Part shown: in pieces, positions 44,176-53,459 of the stretch
Layout: every line of letters begins with the position of its first letter
Numbering within the stretch: the stretch's first letter is position 1
Assembly: GCA_009731375.1 (NCBI GenBank)
Contig: BJOX01000166.1
Location: forward strand, 116,703-180,702
Source: Paulinella micropora
Lineage: Eukaryota > Cercozoa > Imbricatea > Euglyphida
Length of the DNA: 64,000 nucleotides
Direction of reading: 5' to 3'
The notes under the pieces: model-generated
What the model was told of the DNA's origin: nothing
Databases searched by the model: none
What the model saw: only the letters and a program-made list of their open reading frames with translations
Position numbers and translations under genes: made by a program

Positions 44176-44967
44176 TCATAACTCGTCATCAACACTTGAA
44201 ACATATAAAAAGTTAAATCGTTCCTTTGTAGCTTCGTGATATTTTTCCAGAAAGTAATCAAAGTCGAAAGATAAGTCTAAATATTTATACACGAGCTCCA
44301 TTTTGTCCTGAGACTGGCCAGGAAAGATTAATAAATAATCTAACTGCTTAATTGCTTCTGGACGTAGGTCGTTCAAATACTGACTTGACATAATCACCTT
44401 ACTTGTATAGTGTCTGTTCTTTTTTAACAAATCACTTACGGACTTGTCTCTTAATCCACTTCCTAAATCGTCCAAAACAAAAACAACCTCTGGCGAAATA
44501 TACTTGCTCGGCCTCTCTTTCTTCTCACCTCCTTCTTCCTTTTTCTTTTCCTTTCCGAAATAAAGAAATTGTGGTTTCTCTATTTCCTCTTTGTCCTGTT
44601 TTACTTCTCCTTCGTGTTGCTCGTCCTGTCTGTTCAGTTTGTCTAACTCATAATCAATGACATTTACACCATCTGATTTAAGAAATGTATATATTGCCAT
44701 AGGGTTTCCCCTGTTCTTAAAGTACTTTACCATTGCTTTATAAATGTAGTCATTGTGTATTGTTGAAGCAATAATGACATTACGGGTTTTTCTGTCTGTA
44801 GTCCGTTTCAGTATTTCAAAGAGTGCTGTCGTTTTCCCGCTCTTCTTACGGGCAAACAGAAATATATTTGCATACGGCTCGTTAAATAATTTATAACCTT
44901 TTGCTTTTTTGTTTCCATCACCCTCTTCTTTTACAGGCTTCACTTTTACATTTTTTATTTTCTGCAT
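44176..44967 (-). CDS. Viral DNA-packaging ATPase, FtsK/HerA superfamily (263 aa)
   Basis: Intact. Walker A ARKKSGKTT at residues 39-47, Walker B VVFVLDD at 161-167, then a KKNRHYTSKVIMSSQYLNDL segment with the sensor-like Ser/Gln. The normal core is expanded by a Lys/Glu-rich insert at about residues 110-155. Length and motif spacing fit the packaging ATPases of PLVs, virophages and Polintons, which pump genome DNA into the capsid. Its start is close to the stop of the next upstream gene, suggesting co-transcription. Confidence 0.85.
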   Translation of the reverse strand: MQKIKNVKVKPVKEEGDGNKKAKGYKLFNEPYANIFLFARKKSGKTTALFEILKRTTDRKTRNVIIASTIHNDYIYKAMVKYFKNRGNPMAIYTFLKSDGVNVIDYELDKLNRQDEQHEGEVKQDKEEIEKPQFLYFGKEKKKEEGGEKKERPSKYISPEVVFVLDDLGSGLRDKSVSDLLKKNRHYTSKVIMSSQYLNDLRPEAIKQLDYLLIFPGQSQDKMELVYKYLDLSFDFDYFLEKYHEATKERFNFLYVSSVDDEL

Positions 44968-44976
44968 CGTATATTA

Positions 44977-45339
44977 TTAAGCAAGAAACTCTAAGCACAC
45001 AACAATTCTTCCCGCTAAATTTCCTGTATCAATATTTCCGCTGTCGGTTTCAAGGACTTTAAATGTATATTGTCCGTCCGACCATCCAACGACACCCAAA
45101 TTATAACTGAGGTTTGAAATGTTCGCTATATTACTATCTGCAAATGTGCCAATAATTCCAATTCTGTCCATATAAAGAATTCTGGTTTTGGTTTCCGTCT
45201 GGTCGTTCGTATAATGAATAAACTTAACATTCATTTTGGTTGGTGTGAATGACATTTGAATATTTTTATTAAATGTTTTGCTTCCCACAAAATCATTGCT
45301 CAGAAAAATAATCTTTTGGTATTTATATTTAGTAGCCAT
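44977..45339 (-). CDS. Viral beta-rich protein (120 aa), unknown
   Basis: Intact, beginning MATKYKYQKIIFLSNDFVG and ending in a hydrophobic strand RIVVCLEFLA. Alternating hydrophobic residues suggest a compact beta fold. It lies nine bases upstream of the ATPase gene in the capsid block, so a small virion protein is plausible. No family is recognised. Confidence 0.55.
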   Translation of the reverse strand: MATKYKYQKIIFLSNDFVGSKTFNKNIQMSFTPTKMNVKFIHYTNDQTETKTRILYMDRIGIIGTFADSNIANISNLSYNLGVVGWSDGQYTFKVLETDSGNIDTGNLAGRIVVCLEFLA

Positions 45340-45587
45340 GATTATATTACTGATGATAAACTTTTTAATAACAAAAATATTTTCGCGAACTGCCTGCGAC
45401 TTTTACTCACGGGTAAGCGAAAAAAAATAATAAAAGTTGTCTTTATTGTATTCAAAAAGGAATAGAAACTAAGTTTAAATGTGTGTATAAGCCGATGAGC
45501 GACTGGTGTGTGAGTTTTGATGAAGCCCTGCCGTTAATCTGTGCCGGCGATAGTTCTTGGTATAAAATACATTTATACGAATGCTTT
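45340..45587. other. Viral intergenic stretch without a convincing gene
   Basis: AT-rich. Only short frames are present, including a 12-codon frame upstream of hairpin locus 5. Nothing is supported. Confidence 0.4.
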
Positions 45588-45725
45588 GATAATTGAGAAT
45601 TTCGCTTCTATCTGTCTTCGACAGATTTCTCGCTTATTCTCAAACATCGTGTCCCTTTTTAGTTTTTTAGTCTGTTTTCGATGTTTATGGAAGGGGCTAT
45701 GCCCCTTTCCAAACCCGCGGGGGTA
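45588..45725. promoter_or_regulatory. Paired intergenic hairpins, locus 5 (second hairpin truncated)
   Basis: Hairpin A (45588-45649) matches A of locus 2 closely. Hairpin B starts at 45679 but is cut at about 45725, keeping only the first GC-rich palindrome. Confidence 0.75.
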
Positions 45726-45991
45726 AGTTCTTTTCAGATAGCCTAACGATACAAAGGGTTATAATGGCTATGATGATACCCATTTGAAACAAGTATTTAA
45801 TAAGTCGGCTGTCAGTCGGTCTGTTTTTTATACAACAACAATTCCAATTATCTTCCAATTCGTGCTCTATTTTTTTTTCCTCAGTCTTTAGTTCTACTTC
45901 AAGAACACGAGACTTTTAATTCGGGAGTTAGTTCGCCATCCATATCCATAATAGGCGGTGGTCTGTGAAGTCTAGTTGTATTATTAGACAT
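45697..45991 (-). pseudogene. Viral small single-pass membrane protein
   Basis: ATG at 45991 overlaps the fibre stop codon. It reads MSNNTTRLHRPPPIMDMDGE, a frameshift at about 45917, a charged stretch with CCC, and a C-terminal membrane segment (MGIIIAIITLCIV). The last codons run into the truncated hairpin of locus 5, so the natural C-terminus may have been replaced. Tail-anchored small proteins are common in virophage-like elements; the role is unknown. Confidence 0.45.
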
Positions 45992-48900
45992 TAGGGAATA
46001 CAACTGCTCGGATTTCTGCTAATTGGTTTGCTTGGTCTTGTAGTATATTAAGTAAAGTTTTATTTTCTTTTTCTAAATTAATCACCTTTTCCACCATGTG
46101 TTGAAAAGCACTGACTAATATTGGTATAAAATCTGTATATGTTATGCCTTCAAGGTAGCCATCTCCATCGTCTGCTTTTATTCCGCTTTTCAGATACAAA
46201 TTCTGGAAATATTTTTTTAAACCTCGTCGGCAATAAATCTGTGGTTATTTTTTTCTTTCTTTTTGTCTGTTTTCAAATAATATGAACAACAATTTATTTT
46301 CGTTAATTTCTCACAGCATTCACCACATTCTAATGTTTTAATATCTGATTTTAATCGCCTGTCCGATGAGTTTGTCCCAGCTCCTTTAAGCGGAACATAA
46401 TTATAACTACCCGAAGGCTCGCCTGTAGAGTTTGAAGTAGTCCAAGCATGAAGCAAACCAGTTGTAGAAACAATTATACCATAATTTGAATATCCTCCCG
46501 ATTTCAAAAATATTTGTGGGTCATTAGTAGAACTTGGTCTTTGTCTTATTGTTAAAGAACCGCTGGATGTTGTTGGAAGAGTTATTTGCTTTGAAGCCGT
46601 AATTGCTGTGTTATTAATTCTAAATAATTCGTTTGTTCCACCATAATAAAACACGTGGCTAGACCCCGAAGCATCAACATTGTATAATAATACACCACTA
46701 GCAACACCAAATCCATAAAATGCTGTTGTTGAACATGTTCCACCATGCTAGTTTATTGTTTGCCACTCCACTTCTATCAATAAAAACGCTTTTTCCAGCA
46801 CCTACTACTATATTGTCGCTAGTTGTAAGTGATGTTGTGCTTATTCCCGCATTTGCCGTTATTGACTTTGAAGCAGTAATTGCTGTGTTATTCATTCTAA
46901 ATAATTCTGTCGTCGCACTATGATAAAATACGTGACCATTTGCAGAATTAACATTATACAACAATGTATTCTTAGCAACGCCACAACCTAAAAATGCGGT
47001 TGTTGATGGTGTTCCTCTATCCCATAAGACTAATTTATTGTTGGCTAGAGCATTTCTATTAATAAAAACACTTTTTTTCCAGCACCTACTACTATGTTAT
47101 CACTCGTTGTTAATGTTGTTGTAGTCATGCCAGCAGTTGAAGTAATTGTTGTTCCCGTTATTGTTCCAGCACTTGTAATGTTGTTTGAATTCATATCTAA
47201 GTCCCCATAAAACCGCACACCACCAGCATTGTTAAAAAGGACAATGTCAGATGAAGCACTTTTATTATCCAAAATTTTTGAAATATAAAGACCTGCTCCT
47301 TTTACATCAAATGCTACATTAGTGAATACATAACCTCTTTGGTTCGCGGTTCCACTTGTAGCAGTATTTAGAGTAAATAAGAAATATTGATAATCACCTG
47401 ATGTCTGTGAAAAGATTATATCTCCTCCATTTTGGTTTAATATCCTCGCCCCATTATATGTAATATTTCCACCATTAATGATTTCTTGATGATTAAAATC
47501 AGCCGTTTGTGGTAGAGTTAGATATTTTATCACAGTGCTCGCCCAATTGAGTGTTTTACTTCCTGTTATGGTTTGGTCTGTTGTTAGTTTCACACAATTG
47601 TCATCCAGATATTGCCTATTTACCGCTTCGTTCACATGTTGTGGTGCTCCTATATTAACAATCCGACTACTATTACAATCTAAGCCAGTAGCATTAAACC
47701 ACGAAACAATCGTCCCATCAATAGTAAAACTTGTTTTTTTTCCTGAAATTTCAAAGTTGTAATACGTATTTGTTTTCATATCCAAACTAACAATTGACCC
47801 AATATTACTGGTAGAATTAAAAACGATGAATGTTCCCTTTGTTGTTGAATTAATTGAATTTCCAGTTATTTCAACACCACTGCTATATGTCTTAATTCCT
47901 GCTATTGTTTGGTTTCCTGTTAGTTTCACATTTTGCCCGTCTTTTGTATCAACATAACTTTTATTTGCTCCATCTGTTGAAGCGGAAGGGTCTGCCAAGT
48001 TTGTTATTTTGTTGTTATTCAAACTTAATGTTGTTCCAGTTGCGGTTATAATTAAAGTATTACCTGAACATAACTCTACATACGAACCAGTTATTTGTAT
48101 CGGATAATAAGTCGCTGTTGCTGTTTTCTGTGCCGCAATCATTCCTATTTTTGTATCAAAGACTATGCCAATACCATCAAAAGAAGTAGGATTTGATAAA
48201 CCACTTACTTCTAAAGTTGATGTAAATTTTTTATTTCCTGCTATTGTTTGGTCTCCTGTTAGTTTAACCACCGAAGTATCAAGAACGGAAACATCCACAC
48301 CATCAACAAGATTAACATTTGTTATGCTTTGGCTTTTCATATCAAGACCCGCACTCGCATTTATTATACTGCTAAATGTTTTTGTTCCTCCTATGGTCTG
48401 GTCTCCTGTTAGTTTAACCACAGAACCATCAACTGCAAGAGTGAGATTAATTCCATTATATGTAGAAGCCCCTGAAATAGCATAACCGCCCACATTTAGT
48501 CCTCCCGTCATACTGGCAGTGCCGTCTAATCTCAGAAAGGGTGAAGTCGTATTTCTCCATTGTCCTGTGCTATAAATAAGCAGTTGGTTATCTGATGGGA
48601 AGCCTGTTATTGTCACATCGCTGTGGCTATCTATACTTCCACCTGCTGACACTTTATCATTATTATCATTATGCTCAAATATCCATTCATCAACATCTTT
48701 GGTATTTAGTAAATTAACTCCTGTTATATTCAAATTCCCTCCCATACTAATACTACCGAATTCATCAACATTTATCGGAAAGGTTTTATTTACCCAGTTT
48801 ATTGAATTATATGTTAGATAACTATTAGTGGCTATTGGTGCGGTTATGACTACATCAGAAAGTGTGGCAATTGAACCGAGGGCGGTATTCTTCCATTTGC

Positions 48901-49428
48901 TTTCTACATCATTATATGTTAAGTATTGTCCGCTCGCTTGTGCAAATATGTTTGTGTCGATCAAATTATAAAAGCTGGTTTGGTGCGGATTGGATGTATT
49001 GCTTCTGTGTTGAGTTGAGGCTTTAACTTCATCGTTGTCCCTCACTCGTTGCTCTGTATAGTATAAATTTTTTCCTTCTTTAATATCCGCTGTGCTTTTG
49101 GTAGCTAGTCTCGCATCAAATCGGCCGTCAGTATAATAAAATTACTACCTTCTTTTATGTCAGTTGTTGATTTTAAAGCGAGACGTGTGTCAAAGCGGTC
49201 GTCAGTCCAATAATAATTAAGCCCTTCTTTTAGGTCAGTTGTTGATTTTAGAGCGAGCCGTGTGTCAAATCGCGCATCAGTATAATAAAGATTTATCGGG
49301 TCGGCATCTTCTGGCACTCTGTCTGTGTTTAAGCCCACTATGTTCGTGTTCGTTAAGTCTAAGTTTGCGATTGATAGGCTGTCTGTGGCGATTTCATTCA
49401 AGCCTAAGAGCGACTTGAAGTTTGACAT
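45984..49428 (-). pseudogene. Viral long fibre protein with phage-type repeats and C-terminal peptidase S74 chaperone
   Basis: From ATG 49428: an N-terminal MSNFKSLLGLNEI, three or four repeats of the YYTDARFDTRLALKS type (49105-49330), and a long shaft with repeated VKLTGDQTI-G-KTF units (about 47540, 47920, 48250, 48410), Gly/Thr/Ser-rich. The end shows the intramolecular chaperone signature: SSDRRLKSDIK (cleavage Ser and Lys) near 46340, NHRFIADEV, and YLEGITYTDFIPILVSAFQ, then a coiled coil. Frameshifts lie near 49130, 47065, 46715 and 46215, mostly in homopolymers, and none in the 666-codon central block. It would trimerise, self-cleave and bind the host surface. Confidence 0.75.
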
Positions 49429-49431
49429 ATT

Positions 49432-49572
49432 GATATTTTAGAATTGCGCTTCGTGCTGTCGCACTCTCGCTTATTCTAAAACATCGGAAAATTTAAAAAA
49501 AAAAAAAATAATAGGAAACGATGTTTGTAAAACACACGAGAGCGGTAGCGGAAGTGTGGATTTACAAATATC
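49432..49572. promoter_or_regulatory. Paired intergenic hairpins, locus 6
   Basis: Hairpin A (49432-49486) lies just upstream of the fibre ATG. Hairpin B (49519-49572) has arms GATGTTTGTAAA / TTTACAAATATC. The locus separates the divergent fibre and 49623 genes. Confidence 0.8.
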
Positions 49573-49622
49573 AAATAAATATTTAATTTTAAAAATACTA
49601 AAATATAATAATCTTAGTATAA

Positions 49623-49879
49623 ATGCCGTCTCCCGAAGCAAGTCGTAAGAATTGGGGTAGTGCTGTGGAAGGAATAAAAGCGAAAGCGAAACAACGAAAG
49701 ATGGAACATGCTAAAAAGGTATTAGAACAATATAGAAATGCTGTAAAGCAAGAAGACGAAGATATGGAGGAACGAATAAAACAAATTTTGAAGAAAAGAA
49801 ATTGGCTAAAGATATTATTAATGAACAAGATAATGATAGCCCAGAGGAGCAGAGTGAGAGTGAGGATGAGTTTTCTTAG
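49623..49879 (+). pseudogene. Viral small charged protein upstream of the integrase
   Basis: ATG at 49623 (MPSPEASRKNWGSAVEGIKAKAKQRK), basic helical, then a frameshift at about 49790 and an acidic tail ending ESEDEFS before a TAG at 49879. It lies 11 bases before the integrase reading begins. It could be a separate protein or the integrase N-terminal region. Unrecognised. Confidence 0.45.
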
Positions 49880-49890
49880 ATTTAGCCGAT

Positions 49891-50694
49891 ATGAGTAAAT
49901 TAAAAGATAAAAAAGGTAATAAAGGTTATGCTTGGATGTTAGTTTGGATTGATACTCATTCCAGATTTTTAATAATTATTCCTTTAAAAAATAAAACTTC
50001 AAAAGAAGTGGCAAATGCTTTGAGGAGTATTCCATACAAGCCGAAGGCGATCATAACTGACAGCGGGAGTGAATACAAAGGAGCAACCAGAGATTTTTTT
50101 AATCAGAGCGGGATTGAACATCATGTGGTAGAAGTTGGAGACCATGAAGCCTTAGCCATTGTTGATAGGGTAATTAGAAGTATTCGGCGATGGTTAGATA
50201 TTTTATTTGAAACTAATAGAAATTTTGATTGAGTCAGTTATATTCAAGATTTGGTTAATGAATATAATGGACAGCTACATAGCGGTGTTCATGCTAGACC
50301 AGTTGATATATTCGCTGGACGAGCTAAGAATACACAGAAAATCACTCGTGATAATTTAATAAATGAGTTTGATGTTGGTGATAAAGTCAGAAAAGAAAAC
50401 AAAAGAAATGTATTCTCAAAAGGGGGGAAAACATTCTCAAAAGCTATTTAAAACGTAAAGGGTCGTCGCGGTTTTTAAATCATATTAAATACGGATGAAC
50501 TAGTATCGCCGAGGGAATTATTAAAAACTCTGTTTAATAAACCGGTGGATGAGGAAAAAGAAATTAAAAAACAAACTAAGGAAATTATTAAAGAGAAAAA
50601 GACGAAAGAATTATTAACTAGAGAAGAAATTAGACAGGAGAATGTGAGGACTAGTAAGAGAGAAAGAAAAGCGAAAGTGATATTAGACCTTTAA
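49891..50694 (+). pseudogene. Viral RVE-family (retrovirus-type) integrase with three in-frame stops
   Basis: One frame of 268 codons interrupted only by TGA (50230-50232), TAA (50449-50451) and TAA (50476-50478). Core: first Asp in LVWIDTHSRF, second in IITDSGSEYKG, and the third acidic position in ALAIVDRVIRSIRRW, where Asp stands where retroviruses have Glu. DLVNEYNGQLHSG follows, then GDKVRK and a basic C-terminal tail. This is the DDE/DDD integrase typical of Mavericks and related viruses that inserts the linear genome. I see no N-terminal zinc domain in this frame. Tryptophan would fit the TGA. Confidence 0.8.
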
Positions 50695-50699
50695 ATACC

Positions 50700-51161
50700 T
50701 CACAAAAGTAAAATCCAATCAATCTCAAAAGACATATCCTTCAATCTCGCGATGGCGGTGATTGAGTCATAAATAGTTAAAACTCCACCAACCGAGACGA
50801 GGAAATTTTTTTCGTACTTTGGATTTTGAATACTTGTATCATTTCTTACTGAGGAGTAAAAATAATTTTCTCTGGTCTCTTCTGAGAGTTCAGACTTCCG
50901 AATAAAAACCTCCGCATGTTTGCTCGCCCTGATGAATTCCTTCGGTACTTTTACAAGGCGACTTCCAACAGGAGCATACCCTTGCGGTAAAGCAGAATAA
51001 GTATGCCAAGGAAGAGGAACAACTTCCTTCTTTTCTTCCACCGCTGGTGCTGAAGTTGGTTCAGATGAGGGTGGTGTTGGTGTTTCAGCTCGTGCTGGAG
51101 TAATAACTTCTTCTGGCTCAGAAGTTGGCGAAGTTGGTTCGGGAGTTATTCCATCATCCAA
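50700..51161 (-). CDS. Viral protein (153 aa) with Pro/Glu/Thr-rich N-terminus, unknown
   Basis: The first 50 residues are acidic and Pro-rich (ITPEPTSPTSEPEE...). The remainder is compact (PLPWHTYSALPQGYAPVG; FIRKSELSEETRENY). The stop lies five bases from the convergent integrase stop. Its start overlaps the end of a 28-codon frame (51146-51232, MAEELARMLKGEDFNNGW), which may be a tiny upstream gene. No family is recognised. Confidence 0.5.
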   Translation of the reverse strand: MDDGITPEPTSPTSEPEEVITPARAETPTPPSSEPTSAPAVEEKKEVVPLPWHTYSALPQGYAPVGSRLVKVPKEFIRASKHAEVFIRKSELSEETRENYFYSSVRNDTSIQNPKYEKNFLVSVGGVLTIYDSITAIARLKDMSFEIDWILLL

Positions 51162-51440
51162 TGTAATTTATTGTTTTGCCATCCATTGTTGAAATCTTCG
51201 CCCTTTAGCATCCGCGCTAATTCCTCCGCCATCGCCTACCCACACATCAAAAAAGCACAAAACACATATGTGGGTAGTGTCCGATAGCTGTTCTAGTCAA
51301 TATATTCTAATGATTTGTATGTCTTTCCAGTGCTTTTTTACTAATAAAAAATAATTATATTGTCTTATGTGAGTGTGTGCCGTGTTGCTTGAGGAGAGGT
51401 GAGCGGGTAGGCAGGCACCACACGACACAAACAAGACCAC

Positions 51441-51854
51441 TTAATCCTCCCTCATACATCGATACATATTCCCACCATTTTCATTCTTTACATTAGCGAG
51501 TTCGGGGAAGTGGTCTTCACTATATCTAATATAAGATTGGTTGAAAGAGAGACACTCGCTTTCTATTCCATTAAGTATCATATCTTGGACTACTTTGGTA
51601 AATTCGTTTCTATTATCCTTCTTCCACACATTGAACATTTTCCTCTCCTTTTCAATCCTCCTTGACTCCTTCTTTCTATTCCTATCATATTGTCTATCCT
51701 CCTCCACATTGTTGCTTTCCTCATCAAGCATTCCCAAAACTCTGTTTATTGCTCTAATCTTTATTTCGTCTGGTCGTTTTTTTTCAACTAATAATTTTAT
51801 CTCCTTATTGCTCTTATTACTTCGCTTCTCAAATGTAATATTATACTTTTTCAA
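51441..51854 (-). CDS. Viral charged helical protein (137 aa), unknown
   Basis: Lys/Arg/Glu-rich helices with a coiled-coil centre (NVEEDRQYDRNRKKESRRIEKERKMF) and a less charged C-terminus (FNQSYIRYSEDHFPELANV). It is the outermost gene on the right side of the element. Function unknown. Confidence 0.5.
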   Translation of the reverse strand: MKKYNITFEKRSNKSNKEIKLLVEKKRPDEIKIRAINRVLGMLDEESNNVEEDRQYDRNRKKESRRIEKERKMFNVWKKDNRNEFTKVVQDMILNGIESECLSFNQSYIRYSEDHFPELANVKNENGGNMYRCMRED

Positions 51855-52420
51855 TCGGTCTTTTCAAATCTTTTAAACAAGAAAATCCTCCACCCAATCC
51901 TCCTCCGTTTTATCGCCTCTGACAATCAACCCCTCACTCATCCTGTTCTACTGCTACAATGCGACACTGCGACACTACGACGACCAGATGCAGTGGTGTC
52001 GCAGGGTTTGAGGTTTAGGTGGTGGCTGATATTTTATTTTTCATTTTTTCATTGGTTGTTCCTACTTCACCTTTTTTTCCAGATGTTCTCTCAAGTCGGA
52101 TGAGTATATTTTTAAGAGTGTGATTGTTGCGAAATTGTTTGATGAAGTATATATAGATGAATGGGAAGGGTGCTCACACTCGGTTTTCTGTGTTGTGAGT
52201 TCAATTCCCACTCGATTGCTTATGTACCTCATCGCCTTTTTTTATTTTTTAATCCTATTATCTTTTTACTTATGGCGGAGCGGTGTGATAAGTTTCTTTT
52301 TAAGGTGTTTTGCTAGTTTATTTTATTTTGCTTTATGTGCTTTATTTTTTACGAAATTTAGAAGTAATTTATAATTTATTATGTTGTTTTAAGTTTATTT
52401 TTCCGTTTCTCGTTGTGTAG
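51855..52420. other. Viral right-end non-coding stretch
   Basis: AT-rich, between the last gene and the right TIR. A GCGACACT-type short repeat lies at 51960-52000. The 84-codon frame at 52120 is Phe/Leu-rich and looks accidental. Confidence 0.4.
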
Positions 52421-52753
52421 AATATATTTTTCTTCAGTGCTATGTGGAGAGCGAATGTGGGGGGGGGGGTTTTCTTTGTCAGTATTGATTTTGTTTTTAT
52501 TTAAAAATCTTTAAAAAATTTACTTTAATTTATTTTTTCTGCTTGACTTTTATTTTTATTTAAAAGCGAAATTAAGAATAAGAAAGATTTCTTTATTTTG
52601 ATTCTTCGTATTTATCAAAATTTTTGATTTTGTTAATGTGCTGTTTTGAGACTTAGTATTGATTTGAGTGAAATCAATAGGAAGCTACAAATGACATGTA
52701 TAAGGTTATTTTGAGGCACGAAAAACTACCTTAAAAATGTCATATTATACTAC
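52421..52753 (-). repeat. Viral terminal inverted repeat, right
   Basis: Partner of 32520-32845. It holds a G10 run (52459-52468) where the left copy has a shorter C run. Confidence 0.9.
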
Positions 52754-52761
52754 TAACGGAA
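52754..52761. other. 8-bp target site duplication, right copy
   Basis: TAACGGAA, directly after the right terminal inverted repeat. Confidence 0.85.
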
Positions 52762-52814
52762 CTAAAAATAGAAGTGTAACCTTGAAGTAAAAACTTGAAG
52801 AAAGTTTAACACAA
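52754..52814 (-). repeat. Gypsy 1 5' LTR, remaining piece
   Basis: Begins with the right copy of TAACGGAA and completes the LTR to TTAACACAA. Adding it to 31948-32519, less one duplication copy, restores about 625 bases. Confidence 0.85.
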
Positions 52815-53450
52815 TATTAATGTTTCGGTCCGGTACGGTAGTCATTCCGATAGTATTGTACTGTAGCTATAGCTAGTGTAGTACCTGGAGTACTAGCTAT
52901 CTATAGTAGTAGTAATACTAGTTGAACTAAGTATTAATAACTTTGAATTCACGATCGAATTCTTTACACTAGTGTTACGAGTGTTAATGCATGCGCATGT
53001 CGAGTTAATTCACAAGCTCAAGTTCACAACGTCAACTTCAATAGTTTACATGTACATGTACTAGATGTACATGTACGTATTCTATATATGTAGCTAGATG
53101 TACTCGTACGTATGCACTTGAAGTTACATTTATCAAGTTCTAGAAATTTACTAGTAAGTTTCAGTACAAATTAATTTTTTTTTCACATTACAACTAAAGT
53201 TGCACACCGCCCGCAGGGCGTTCTAAGTTCATAAACGGGTTTGTTTGTATTTTTGTTTGTTTGTTGGCTTTCCTTGTTTGTCACCCCCGGGGCCCCAGTG
53301 GCCCCAAATTCTTGAAGTGGCCAAACGAAAATGAGTTATCAATTCCATTTTCTGAATGCGGGCCGGTGCCACTTTCCCCTCGTTGGTTGCTGCTCATTCT
53401 AGTTTTTTCACGCCTGAAGCTATCGGGTTGGTAAAAACCCAAATTCAAAA
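52815..53450. other. Host flank of gypsy 1, unique
   Basis: AT-rich with short palindromic ACATGTACATGT-type runs near 53050-53080. No gene is supported. Confidence 0.4.
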
Positions 53451-53459
53451 CTACCCACA

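Larger units (their letters stand above)
32520..52753. mobile_element. Endogenous Polinton-like virus / Maverick-class element, 20.2 kb
   Basis: Complete ends: inverted repeats of about 330 bp starting GTAGTATAATATG on both sides, flanked by direct TAACGGAA (32512-32519 and 52754-52761). Hallmark genes: protein-primed family B polymerase, RVE integrase, double jelly-roll type major capsid, penton-like minor capsid, adenain-type protease and packaging ATPase. Composition is clearly more AT-rich than the flanking gypsy coding DNA. Polinton, PLV and mavirus-type virophage genomes share this set; capsid sequence and size suggest PLV, but I cannot place it phylogenetically. Mixed intact and broken genes point to an old or partly decayed integration. 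Confidence 0.9.
17766..52814 (-). mobile_element. Gypsy element 1 (Ty3/gypsy LTR retrotransposon), split by inversion and hosting a nested virus
   Basis: Original order on the minus strand: 5' LTR (52814 to 31948, interrupted by the 20-kb viral element), Gag, protease, an extra ORF, RT-RNase H (to 22013), then the rest of RNase H, integrase and 3' LTR, which now lie inverted at 17767-21232 on +. The two LTRs are therefore in opposite orientation. Both are about 624 bases and begin TTGTGTTAAAC and end GACTTACAA in element sense. About 3 differences are visible in the first 65 bases, so the insertion is not brand new. Confidence 0.85.

Noticed and set aside
36882-49572. CRISPR-like array of repeats in the virus
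   Set aside because: The repeats are hairpin pairs at gene borders kilobases apart, with no regular spacers and no Cas genes.
52120-52374. 84-codon Phe/Leu-rich frame near the right TIR as a membrane protein
   Set aside because: AT-rich composition alone explains it; no start context or charged flanks.
21233-52819. Target duplication for gypsy 1 (TAATA versus TACTA next to the LTR ends)
   Set aside because: The two pentamers differ by one base and lie in repetitive AT-rich sequence; too weak to report as a feature.
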